Below are positions 54,395 to 64,000 of a stretch of 64,000 nt of DNA, piece after piece. The notes under the pieces are model-generated. The model saw only the letters and a list, made by a program, of their open reading frames with translations, was not told the origin of the DNA and did not search any database. The position numbers and the translations under genes are program-made. Where the stretch lies: NCBI GenBank assembly GCA_016858145.1, contig JAEHOE010000023.1:992001-1056000 (forward strand), given 5' to 3'. The stretch's first letter is position 1; each line of letters begins with the position of its first letter. The DNA comes from Edaphochlamys debaryana. Taxonomy: Eukaryota > Chlorophyta > Chlorophyceae > Chlamydomonadales.

Positions 54395-56190
54395 ATGGCC
54401 CTCACGCTATCCGTCCTGGGCTCGGGCCCGCCCGCACCTCTGCGGGAGTCTATAGAAACCGTCAACAGCTTCGTCGGCCAGCGGATACAGGACGGCCTGT
54501 GGCTGCTTCAAGGGCTTGTGCCACCGGCTGTTGTAGCCCTCCCGGGCCGCAAGGACCACCACCACCACCTCCACGGAGCGGCTGCCATCAAGCGGCTACG
54601 GCCCCACAGCCTGGCGGACGTCAAGGAGGCCGTGCTCGGGGCGGTATCGGTCGCGGGCGCAATCGCAGCGGTCGCCAACGCCTCGCTGTCACCCCGGGTG
54701 GGTGTCTGCTGCAAGGCGGGGGTCTTTGAGGAGGCATAGCGGGTCGCGGACGGCGCTAAGGCTTTCAGGGCGGGGCCTCCGACGGGCGCGGTTGAATTGA
54801 ATCGCCGCCAACTCCAACCCGTTGCTGCGTCACGACACCCTCCGACCGGGAAAAGCACATTCCCTATGACGGGATGGCCCTGTTTGAAGGCGTCCGGGGT
54901 CGTCGGAGGCCGTAGCGCGCGACTTTGCGATTCTCGGGTCGCGACGGTTGCAGTGGGCCTGGGCGCCTTGAGGCCTGCAGCGGACCCTGACTGCCTGCAC
55001 GCTGAGATGGCGTTGCTGACCCCCTCCTGCCCCACACCTGCAGGGGCCCGGGACCTGCGACCGGAATGGATGTGAGCGCTGCTGCAACATCATAACCAGC
55101 GCGCCCTACGCCGTCTGCGGCTGCCACGCGATGAGGTGGGTGCGCCGGGAGGGCCCAGGTCGCGTGCCGGCGGTCGATAGATACCACGGAGATACACCGA
55201 GGCCACGTCCGCCGCCGTGTCGCGTGAGCGCGCTGGGGCCGTCGCTCCGGGCCCGATCGCGTGCCGTCGTCAGCGCAAGGACTGCTCGTTACTGACGCAT
55301 GCCCTGCGCCGGCGATCGGGCGTGGTTGAGGCCGGCCCGAGCCGTCCCGCCCAGCGCAACCGTCTCCCGCAACACCCCACCCATGCAACACCCACACACG
55401 CTGACTCGCCCCGACCCACATCCCCCGCCCCGCCGCAGGCACCGGCAGACCTCGGCGGGCAAGGCCTGGGGCGCGAGCATGGTGGGCGTGGCGTGCGCCA
55501 GCGCGCTCTTCCACGGCTCCAGCGGCAGCTTCCGAGAGTGGGGCCGGCGGTTGGACTTCTGGACCATCAGCGCCGCGAGCTCCGTCATGAACCGGGCCGT
55601 GTTCCCCGGCCTGCCGCCCGCGCTCACGGCCGCGACGCTGCTGGCCACGCCCTTCAAGCCCTTCCTCGTGTCCACCGTCAACACGGTGGCCATGGAGCTC
55701 AAGTTCCTGGAGCGCGCCTACCGCAACCCCGAGCTCAAGGGGCCGCAGCGCCTGCACGCCGCGTCCTGCATCCTGGGGCTAGGTGAGCCTTACTTTAGCC
55801 CTCCTGCGAGCTATGCATGCACGCGCATGCCGCGTACCTGGCATGTCTCATGCCAGCAAGTTCCGGTTGTCAAGCCTTCTGACGTGTGATGCTCCTTATT
55901 CGCTAACCCCAGGTGCCTTTGTGCTCGAGGAGTTCAAGCCGGACCTGCCGCTGGTGCACTCGTTCTGGCACTGCATGTCCTCGGTCTCGGTGGCCACCAT
56001 CAACCACCTGCTGGCGGACGTGGAGGCGCAGCAGCGGAGGCGCCAGGGCGAGGGCGTGTCCAGCAGCCTAGCGCTGCCGGCGCCCGCCTCCCCCAACTCC
56101 CCCGCCGCGACCGGCCTGCACCGGCGGCACCACCGCACCGCCCGCCGGCGCACGCAGCTGGTTGACGAGGCCACGCCGCTGACGGTATGA
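54395..56190 (+). CDS. Multipass membrane protein, possible CREST type
   Basis: Four exons: 54395-54697, 55044-55135, 55439-55782, 55913-56190; phases agree. Exon 1 encodes an amphipathic N-terminus with a His run (KDHHHHLHG) and a hydrophobic helix (AVLGAVSVAGAIAAVANASL). Exon 2 is Cys-rich (CDRNGCERCC, AVCGCHAMR). Exons 3-4 carry polar residues spaced as in CREST-superfamily hydrolases (alkaline ceramidase, PAQR, Per1): SALFHGSSGSFREWGRRLDFW gives S..FH and a later Asp, and LVHSFWHCMSS gives the H...H pair. Similar proteins seem to exist in land plants, but I cannot name one with confidence. A metal-dependent lipid hydrolase is an inference. The C-terminus is a basic cytosolic-looking tail (HRRHHRTARRRTQ). 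Transcribed divergently from the BAG6-like gene. Confidence 0.65.
54935..55262 (+). repeat. Source copy of the region duplicated at 51942-52275
   Basis: Covers the end of intron 1, all of exon 2 and the start of intron 2 of the membrane-protein gene. Confidence 0.85.
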
Positions 56191-57931
56191 GGCGGCCGGA
56201 TTGAGCGTGGCGGGGGCGCGGGGCTGTACTCGACACAATGCGTGTGTGCTCGCCGGGGCGGGAGGCCGCGTTTTTGGGCCCGCTTATCGCCGCCCCCAAG
56301 CCCGCGGACGCCATAGCGACGCGGGCAGGGGGGTGGCAGGGGCCGCTTGAGGCGGCTTCCGCCTGCGGATGGGGCCACGGAGCGCACGCGGGATGAGGGC
56401 AGCGGGGGTCTGGAGAGCAGCGGGCAGGGAGGCTGTGAGCCAGGAGCCGCGGGGCGGCATAAGCGAGCCGGGGAGCGTTGGTGGAGGGCGGCAGCGGAGA
56501 AGCTTATCACGCTGGAGAGCGGTGAGCCCCGGGAAGCTTGACATACACTACTACACTTGTTGAGGGCATTGGAGGCAGTCCCCTAACGCTGGAGCCCAGG
56601 CATAAGAGGTAAAAGTCGGGCAGTGCATATGCAACGCACCAGTTCTGGGCACGATGGAGGTGCCCCGGCGGGTTCGCAAGAAGAAAGTAGGTTTGGTGGA
56701 GGCTGTAGGGTCGTAGGGGGCTGGCACTCATGTGTGAGTGGCCGTGCTCTGGCCCCTGACGGCCGATTCCCCTGGTTGGGTAGCGCAGTTTGACGCTACA
56801 GGGTTGGACGACTGAGAAGACAAACGCTGCCTGCAATTGGGTGGTGCATAGATAGACGCTGATGCTGATGGCACGGTATGAGTGCGCCGTACTTTGGGGC
56901 TGGATTGAGATGAGAGGCATGGGGGCATGCGGCGGAGGACAGGGGGCAGGGGCCAACGTCCCGCTCGACGGGGTCCGAACCGACCATTCTTTGAGTGCAG
57001 CTTAGGGTTGGGGGGTGGCCTGTTTGCGGGTTGCCTCAACCCTGGCTGCGTTGTGGCTGACCAGCAGGATTTGCGGACCTTGTCTTTGTCTGTGTGCGTC
57101 GTCAATTAGGCGCTGCATGTCTCTTCATTCCTGTGTCGTCTTGGTGTGTCTTCCGTTCTCTTTAATGTGGATATGGATTGCTTGGCTGCGCTTCGGCCAC
57201 TGCGGATTGCTGGACTGCGTTCATTTCGTGGCTGTTACCGCGGCAAGGTACGGCTTGGAGTGCGGAGTGGGCGTTGCGTGCTCGGGGTTTTCCCGCGCAC
57301 GCGTGTTATATGAGAGTGGAGTGGAGTCTGTAAGCACATACGAGGTTCTTCCAAGCGCTCATGCCTCGGTGACCCCCTGTCAGAGTTGTGGTGTCGCCGG
57401 CTTACCATGCTGTCGAGAAGGTCCGGTGGTAGTCCAGCGTGCGCGCACGCCGGCCGGGATCGAATGTCGAGTAAGCTTGACCGCATCAGAAGCTCGGTCC
57501 GTGCTGGAGCCCCGAGGGGTGGGGCTGAGCCGCCAGCGTCCGGCAGGTAAGGCCAGGTGAGCTGACCACGGCAGCGTCCGGTGTCCTGTACAGCCCGTAC
57601 CTGCGGCAGCGTCCGGTGTCCTGTACAGCCCGTACCTGCGGCATTGCCTCTGGAAGTTCTGATCCGAAGCCCCTCCTCGCCTCCCTCCTGCCGCCTCCTG
57701 CACACAGCGTGCGCACAGGAGCAGCTCGTAAGGGGCAGTAGTGCGTTGAAGCCCTGCCCACACCTGGTGTGACACCAACGACATTCCGTGAACTGCTCGG
57801 GAGTCGGGACCGCCAATCGCCATCGGCGGCCTCTACGGGTAAGCCCAGGCCTCATACGTTTGCGTCACAGCGGCAGAAAGCCGTGGCGTTTGACGGCGGC
57901 AACGTTTTCGACGCGCGACGCGACTACGAGC
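56191..57931. other. Intergenic
   Basis: No convincing gene. The middle (56950-57300) is noticeably less GC-rich. Includes a 35-bp perfect tandem duplication (57571-57640). Should hold the promoter of the secreted protein gene. Confidence 0.5.
57571..57640 (+). repeat. 35-bp perfect tandem duplication
   Basis: Two adjacent identical 35-bp units beginning GCAGCGTCCGGTG, about 300 bp upstream of the secreted protein start. Confidence 0.9.
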
Positions 57932-60900
57932 ATGCTGATGCCGCTCGGCGCCCTGCTCGCGCTGCTCCTCCTCCTTGGCGCCCAAGCAAGCGTCGACGCC
58001 CTAACAGGTGGGTTAAGCGTTACCGACAGGCTCGCAGCCAGGCGCCACACCTACTGCGGGCAGCGACACCGCTCCGGAAGGGACGCGGTGGACGAGCAAC
58101 TCCCGACTTCGTCCCAACCCCCTCCCGCAGCGCCCAAGCCCCCAAGCCCGAAGCCCCCACCTCGCCCTCGGCCGCCGGGTCCTAGGTAGGTACAACGCAT
58201 ATGCTAGCAAAAGTCATCCCGGGACGCTGCCACAGCTCACGCCCAGCACCCAGCGCCCAGTCACCACCCTCCACCCCTCCACCATCTCCGTGTGCAGGCC
58301 CCCGCCCCGCCCCAAGCCCAAGCCGCCCACGCCGCCCCCTGCCTCTCATCCCCACCTCGCACCTCCCAGCCCTCCACGTCCCCGCAAGCCCAGCCCTCCT
58401 CAGCCCCCGAAGCCAAGCCCTCCTCGGCCCCCGAAGCCAAGCCCTCCACGTCCCCCGAAGCCAAGCCCTCCACGTCCCCGCAAGCCCAGCCCTCCACGTC
58501 CCCCGAAACCCAGCCCCCCGCGGCCCCCAAAACCTAGCCCTCCTCGCCCTCCCCGGCCACCACCACCTCCCAAGCCTATCTCAGCTCAGGTGGGAGCATG
58601 CAGATGGCTCGCGTAGCCAAGCTGCGGCCAAGCACTGGGGGCGTAGACCGCTGGCAACGCACCGATTGAAAGCACAATGCGGCACACACTCGCAGGTAGC
58701 TTACCGGTACGGAATAACCTTGCGATTCTTCGTTCTATCTCCAACCGACGGGACTCGAGCCCTCCGACCCGAGCGCCAGCCTCAGCGCCTGTGGCCGGAT
58801 CTGTCTTGATCCCCCCCTGGCTATCACCAGCCCCCCTCCTTGACAGCTTTCCGCACAAAATCTTAGCTCCTAGCCCTGGCCTCCTCACCCCTCCCCTCTT
58901 CCCGCGCCTGACTGCCGTTCATGCCCGCAGGGCACCCTTTACCCCTCGTACGAAGCTTCCAATGCCACGGTTCTCTGGCTCCTGAACACCACACAGCCTT
59001 GGCAGCTGCTGCTTCTGCAGGGCGGCCAGCCCCGGGCCAATGGCTCCCTGGTGCCCGCCGGCAGCGTTGTGTCGCTGGTGAGTGGGTGAGTGCCATCGTG
59101 GGTGCAGCGCCTCGGCCTCCCGGGATCAGATGCCCAAAGCCCGCGAGGCCCCTTTGCATTTCATTTCCTCACTCAGCCCGGACCCCGACCCTTTCCAGGT
59201 CTGCACTCTTGCTGTCTACAAGCCCACCACCTGTGCATCCGTCAGCCAAGTCAAACTCCTGTGGGTACCACTGATGGTCCTTCGTGTATTAGCAAGAGTA
59301 TGTAGCAAAGCAAAGCCGGCTCTGCACATGCAAGTCCTGAAGCGTGAGCTCTGCCTCGCAGGTGTCCTGCCGCCAGCGGATATCTGGCTGCGGCCAACAC
59401 CGATCATGTACGCAGCAGGGGTCCTGGGATCCCGGCCAAGCATGCTTAGGCTCAGAACTGCATACCGTACTGCATAGCTTAGGCTCGAAACTCAAAACTT
59501 GTCACAACACGCTTGCCAGGGATCCCTTCCCCCTGCCATGCCGGACCGTTCCCCACAATCCCCAACCACCTCCGTCCCCAATAACCCTCCCAGACCCCGG
59601 ACAACCTCAACGTCGTGCCCCTGGGCGACACCACCACCACCGCCCGCTCCTGCAGCGTCAACCCCGCGTGCGCCGGGTTCAACTCCGAGGTGCGTGGGTG
59701 TGGGCCCATCCGAGCCCGTCCGGCGCCTGCAACAAGACGCTACCGTGGTACCGTAACAGCGCGGGCCTTGCGCGGGTAGCTGAACTCCTCCGGCGCGTGG
59801 CCTGCCGTACTGTGCCGCGCCGTACTGCCGTGGCGTGCCGTGCCGTACTGGTATCACCCCATGTCGTCATGCTGCTGTGCTTGTAGGGCTTCATGAAGAG
59901 CGCCCTGGTGCCCACCGTCGCCAGGGTGAGCGAGGCCCCACGCGCTCCGTACGGCTGTGCCATGCTGCGCTGCTCAGCGCCCAGAGTGTCGGCTGGACGG
60001 AGCTACCGGTCCCAGTAATGAACTGCATGTCCCCACAGGCGCGCGTCTGCCTCTACACCAAGCTCCGCAACTGGTGAGGCGGCGGTCGACCGACCACGCG
60101 GCTAGGGACTTGGGGCACCCGCACACGGCTGTACGCTGTCCCCGTCCCCTGGCTGGCCAGGCCGCACACCGCCGGGCCTGCCCTTGCGTGCAGGTGTCCC
60201 CCGGTGACCGGATATGCGGCCGCTGTCGACACGGACCACGTGAGACCGGCCGGGCTTGTGTTCTGGTGTCAGTGGCTGGCTGGTTGCTTTTCAGGCAACG
60301 AAGGTTGGCTGCGCGGCCTGGCTTCATGACCCCGTGCAACTTACTCCTCGCTCTCGCACCTCCACCCAACCCCGCATTCGCTGCGCAGTACGGGCATGAC
60401 CTGGCCCAGGCCCCCTCGATGCTGGAGGCTGCGGCCGCCTGCAACGGCGACGGGCGCTGCCTTGGGTTCAACAGCTGGTAGGGTGGGGGCGTGGTGAACG
60501 TTAGCGGACAAAGAGCGCCCACGCGCAGGCTATGGTGCTGAGGCGTGAGAGGGTGAAGATGCGTCATGCCCCGTGCCGCCTGCGCGTGCAGGGGGTTCAC
60601 CAAGTTCAACCTCTCCGCCCCACAGCCATACAGTGGCATCTGTGAGAGGGTGCAGGGAAAGGCAGCGGGCAGGGCGGCGGGGTTCGGCGTAACGACGTGA
60701 CTCCCATTCCGTTCCTATGCGTGAAGATACATAGAATCAACCCCTGGCCTCCACGCAGGTTTGTACACCAAGACGGGCACCACGTGCGCGGCCCTCGCGG
60801 GCTTCAACGTGCTGCCCGACTCTGACCATGTAAGGATGGATAGACTCGGGAGGCGTGGAGTGCACTGTGAGGGCACTGCTGGTGTGCTGCTGCAAGAGCG

Positions 60901-62908
60901 CATCTTGGTTCGGCATCTCGATCCCAAGCGCAAGCAAGCAAGCAATCTGCCAAGCACCCAATGCCGTACATGCAGTGGCTGGACGACATCGGGGCCAGGC
61001 AGCCCAGCCTCGAGACCGCCCATGAGCTCTGCAGAGCCGATCCCAAGTGGTGAGACAAGCGGCAAGTCCAAGGGCAAATAGTGGCGCAAGCCCTACCCGT
61101 TCTACCCCCCAGTAACGTAGGTCTGACGCTGAAACAAGCCTATGTTGTTGTTACACGGACAAGGGCATCAGCCGTGAACTCCCTCCTATACGGGCCGTGG
61201 GCCAAAGGGACGTGTACGGCCGGTTCAGCAGCCCCCGTTCCCTGCTCGTCACCCTCGTCGTTCCGCACGCTCTGCTGCAACGCCACGCCCACGCATTGCC
61301 AGCAGCGCCACAGAATGTCTAGCTCCAAAGCCGCCCCTCCCCCATTACCCCATCCATTCCCGACCGGAAGCCTCGGCTTCAACAGCCTTGGCTGGCTCAA
61401 GAGCCGGCTGGACCCCATACTGCCGCTGGGGGGCGTGTGCCTGTACCGAAAGACAAACACGAGGTACGAAAGGGATGTATATCAGCAAGGTTATGAAAGG
61501 AAGGGAGGTTGGAAGGCGTGCCCGCAGGTGCGCTGGGCGGTTCACGGCGGCCCCAGGTGGGGAGCTAGCGCCACCTCTCAACGGGGCTCGTGGACTCGTC
61601 ACCCCCCGGCAGCTTCCGGACGATGACTGCTCCCCTGCTCCCTGCTGGGCCCTGCTATCCCACACGCAGCTGCCCGCCCGTCTGGAGCTTCTACGGCACA
61701 GTCGACGCAGATCACGTAAGCGGCATGCGGCATGGGAAAGGGAAGACACGTCGACAACGCCTTCCCGCTCCGAGCATGCACGGCGTCTCTTGTTCATGGC
61801 AGCCTCCCCCAAGGGACAGGACCTTCGACCCCGCCCCTCCTCCTTCTGTTCCCACCGCCACACACCATGAGCGCTCTCATGCCCCCCCTTTGGCTCCTTG
61901 CCACTCGGCTCATTGCCACTCAGCTCACCTCATTCCTACCTTCCCCTTCCTGCCCATCCACCCCCACGCCCCCAAGCCGGGCGATGTCGTGTCTCCCGAC
62001 TGGGTTCCGGGCGACATCAACGCAACTGCCGTCGCCTGCATCGCCCACCCGCTCTGGTGAGACCTCGCCCAACGCCTGCCTGCCTGCCTGCCAGACGAAC
62101 CGAGCCAGGACACTGCGCGAGGCCTCACACACCTGGCGACCTGGCGAGGGCCTGCCGTATGGACTGCCGCTGACGCCGAACTGCGACCCCCATCCGCCCG
62201 CTCCGCAGCATGGGCTTTCAGAAGCCGCCCGGCTACCTGAAGAAGGAGGTCTACCCCGCGGTGCCGGCGCTCGGGAAGTGCCTGTACGCCAAGACCGCAA
62301 CTCGGTTAGCCTTTGCCCTTGGGGTGGGCGGCAGATCACCGTGCCTCTCTTGCTCTTCGCTATAGGATGCAATGTTCTAAGTGGGAAATTCCTCCCACTG
62401 TTCCTGGCGAAGGCTGAGAGAGGTTAAGCGTGTAGCCCAGCCCTGCTATAACCCAGCCAGGAGGTTGGGGGCCGCGGTCGGTGCATGAGGGCAGCGCGCC
62501 CTGTCCCCTTTAACCCCGTGTGCTGCAGCTGTACGACCGTGTACGGCTACCAGGCCTTCCCTGATACCGACGCGGTGAGTCACGCACGGGGCGTACGGCA
62601 CGTCACGGGGGCTGCGATACATGTGGACGGACGCAGCTACGCGCAAGCTTATCTGCTGATCGCAGACGGGTCTGTACGGCCCATCCTGCTCATCGCTCTC
62701 CATCCCCCCATCCCCCCTCTGTCCCACTGCCGCCTAGCTTCTGTTCGATATTGGCCAGGGGGCTGGGCTGGCGGCCTCCGCCGCCGCCTGCGATGCCTTG
62801 GGCACCTGCGTGGCCTTCACAAACACGGGCTTCCTCAAGAGAGACATCCCTCTCCCGCTGCCAGCGTACGGCAGGTGCCTGTACGTCAAGGTTTCGCACC
62901 TGCGCTGA
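57932..62908 (+). CDS. Secreted proline-rich protein with five four-Cys modules
   Basis: Twenty exons, 569 aa: 57932-58007, 58131-58185, 58298-58589, 58931-59077, 59199-59260, 59362-59407, 59594-59689, 59887-59925, 60039-60073, 60194-60239, 60389-60477, 60592-60641, 60759-60829, 60976-61049, 61371-61463, 61670-61715, 61977-62056, 62209-62304, 62529-62574, 62738-62908. A signal peptide (PLGALLALLLLLGAQAS) leads into a SPPRPPKP-repeat region like volvocine hydroxyproline-rich wall proteins, then a short domain with N-glycosylation sites (NAT, NTT, NGS). Five modules follow, each C(P)..x.GY/F..x.D.DH, about 25 residues, AxxC, xxC.GFN..G.xK, and GxCLYxK (for example GVCLYRKT, GKCLYAKT, GRCLYVKV). 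The four spaced Cys recall PAN/apple-type modules, but I do not recognise a named domain. It ends SHLR with no membrane anchor. An extracellular-matrix role is inferred. Confidence 0.78.
58385..58550 (+). repeat. 24-bp repeats encoding SPPRPPKP
   Basis: About seven tandem units in exon 3 of the secreted protein gene encode KPSPPRPP-type octapeptides, a hydroxyproline/arabinosylation-prone motif of algal cell-wall glycoproteins. Confidence 0.85.
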
Positions 62909-62988
62909 GCACTAACAGGAATGTTGCTGAGTCCGGAGGGAAGATACACGCGAGTGCGGTGTCCAGACACAGCTGTCGTACGGCGTGG

Positions 62989-62993
62989 TGTAA
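62989..62993 (+). promoter_or_regulatory. TGTAA polyadenylation signal
   Basis: TGTAA 81 nt after the stop of the secreted protein gene; a second TGTAA is near 63073. Confidence 0.5.
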
Positions 62994-64000
62994 ATAGTGC
63001 GGGGAACCGTCGGCTGTGAGGAGCAAAGAGCTCTGGTGTACATGCGGTTCCTGTGGTTGTGCTACAGCGCATGTGTAAATGTTGACGGAGGAGCTCTGGA
63101 ACGCAAGCAAGGTGTCCTAGCTCACGAGGGCCCTGCCCTCCGGTTGCTGGACTGCTGCCGTGCGGCGCTTGATCGTGAGGACTTGCGATTAAGACGGAGG
63201 GGATACAGCTTGAGGCGAGATGATGAAAGCCGGGCGTGCACACGTTACACGCCCCAGAGTGGGCACACAGGCCTTCCGTGCCTGTGCACTCGAGCAACCG
63301 CCGTGTCTCCTCCATCATATTCCCGTTCCCCGTTGCGGGGAGTGTCGTGTGCCCATCGAGGGGCCTAGATCCTGTCCTGTACCTCCAGCTCGACCCACCA
63401 GAGCCCCCTCGTAAAACTCCGCCAACTGCAACGCTCCTTTCTCCATGTCACCAGGCGCGCCACTCCCCATAGCGCAGACGCCATTTCGTGCGCCGTCCCT
63501 GGCCCTGAGAGCCACTACCAGGCTCCAAAACCCATCCTCCAGACTAGCCGTATCCGTTCGGGTCATCCTGCAATAGCTTCCTGCCTACCCGCTATGCCCC
63601 TGCGTCAATCCCAGAAACCCTTGTAGCCGTCCGTTGTCCTAGCACCTCCGCCTACAGCATTCCAGTCAGCTCTACCTAGGCCCCCACTCGGCCGGAAGTC
63701 AGCGCCGGCCCTAGTAATACATGGAATGCATTGTCCGAACTCTAGACATTGTAACGGGTCAAAGTCCGGGGCGCGCCGCTCGCCCCACAAGCCAGCACCA
63801 ACAGCGGACGAGGGCTCCACCGAAACCGCAGCTACCACGGCAGCGCTAGCGCAGCCGCGTGGCTGAACTTGCCCCCAGCGTCCTCGTGATCCTCCCGCCG
63901 CCCTTGTGCATCCCAGCCACCAACGTGCCACCCAGGCTCTGCCTGCTGCTCACAGGCCAGCAAAATCCAAACAAAGCCGCTCGTTCCCTCCACGAGCGGA
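62994..64000. other. Intergenic end of window
   Basis: No convincing gene seen. Open frames lack recognisable domains or splice partners. Confidence 0.5.

Noticed and set aside
43999..57345. Shared 15-mer CTGTAAGCACATACG in gene D intron 2 and at about 57331
   Set aside because: No similarity extends beyond the 15 bases; treated as coincidence.
57420..57540. Possible minus-strand tRNA (ATTCGATCCCGG)
   Set aside because: I could not fold a cloverleaf with a D arm and anticodon arm.
58385..58550. CRISPR-like regular spacing
   Set aside because: It is a 24-bp coding repeat for SPPRPPKP with no unique spacers, in a eukaryotic secreted protein.
1..64000. Autonomous transposon or viral insertion
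   Set aside because: I looked for reverse-transcriptase, integrase and transposase motifs in the longer frames and found none.

Overview
The window looks like nuclear DNA of a volvocine green alga (Chlamydomonadales, in the Chlamydomonas/Gonium/Tetrabaena group). It is very GC-rich. Genes are cut into many small exons by short introns with clean GT...AG borders. TGTAA polyadenylation signals, typical of this group, follow some genes. The protein set also fits: a chloroplast Rieske oxygenase of the pheophorbide a oxygenase (PAO) type, F-box/ankyrin proteins, half-MYND proteins, and a proline-rich secreted protein. I see no bacterial operon logic, rRNA, tRNA or CRISPR.

Layout. 1-945: last exons of PAO-like copy 1. 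3758-4276 (-): a small Cys-rich gene. 4759-8347 (+): PAO-like copy 2. 10091-13896 (-): PAO-like copy 3, inverted relative to copy 2. 14898-17132 (+): F-box/ankyrin gene A. 17954-27342 (+): a 13-exon gene for an extended-PHD plus double-AAA chromatin ATPase of about 2,254 aa. 27598-29748 (+): F-box/ankyrin gene B, with a one-base frameshift. 32145-36468 (+): half-MYND gene C, frameshifted by a 16-bp tandem duplication. 37419-40739 (+): TDP2-type DNA repair phosphodiesterase. 41921-45925 (-): half-MYND gene D, an inverted paralogue of C. 46245-54117 (-): BAG6-like ubiquitin-like-domain protein of 1,329 aa. 54395-56190 (+): a multipass membrane protein of possible CREST type, divergent from BAG6. 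57932-62908 (+): a secreted proline-rich protein of 569 aa with five four-cysteine modules.

The theme of the window is local duplication. Three PAO-like genes show clear signs of gene conversion. Two ankyrin genes flank the AAA gene, and two half-MYND genes flank TDP2 tail to tail. One exon of the membrane-protein gene has been copied into an intron of its BAG6-like neighbour. Exon chains were assembled by hand by requiring matching splice phases. For every complete gene the summed exon length is a multiple of three; for B and C this holds only after subtracting 1 and 16 nt, which is the evidence that those two genes carry frameshifts.

The genes do not form one obvious pathway. PAO belongs to chlorophyll breakdown in the plastid, the AAA/ePHD protein to chromatin, TDP2 to repair of topoisomerase-linked DNA breaks, BAG6 to cytosolic protein quality control, and the last gene to the extracellular matrix. 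Names rest on motif recognition only; no database search was run.
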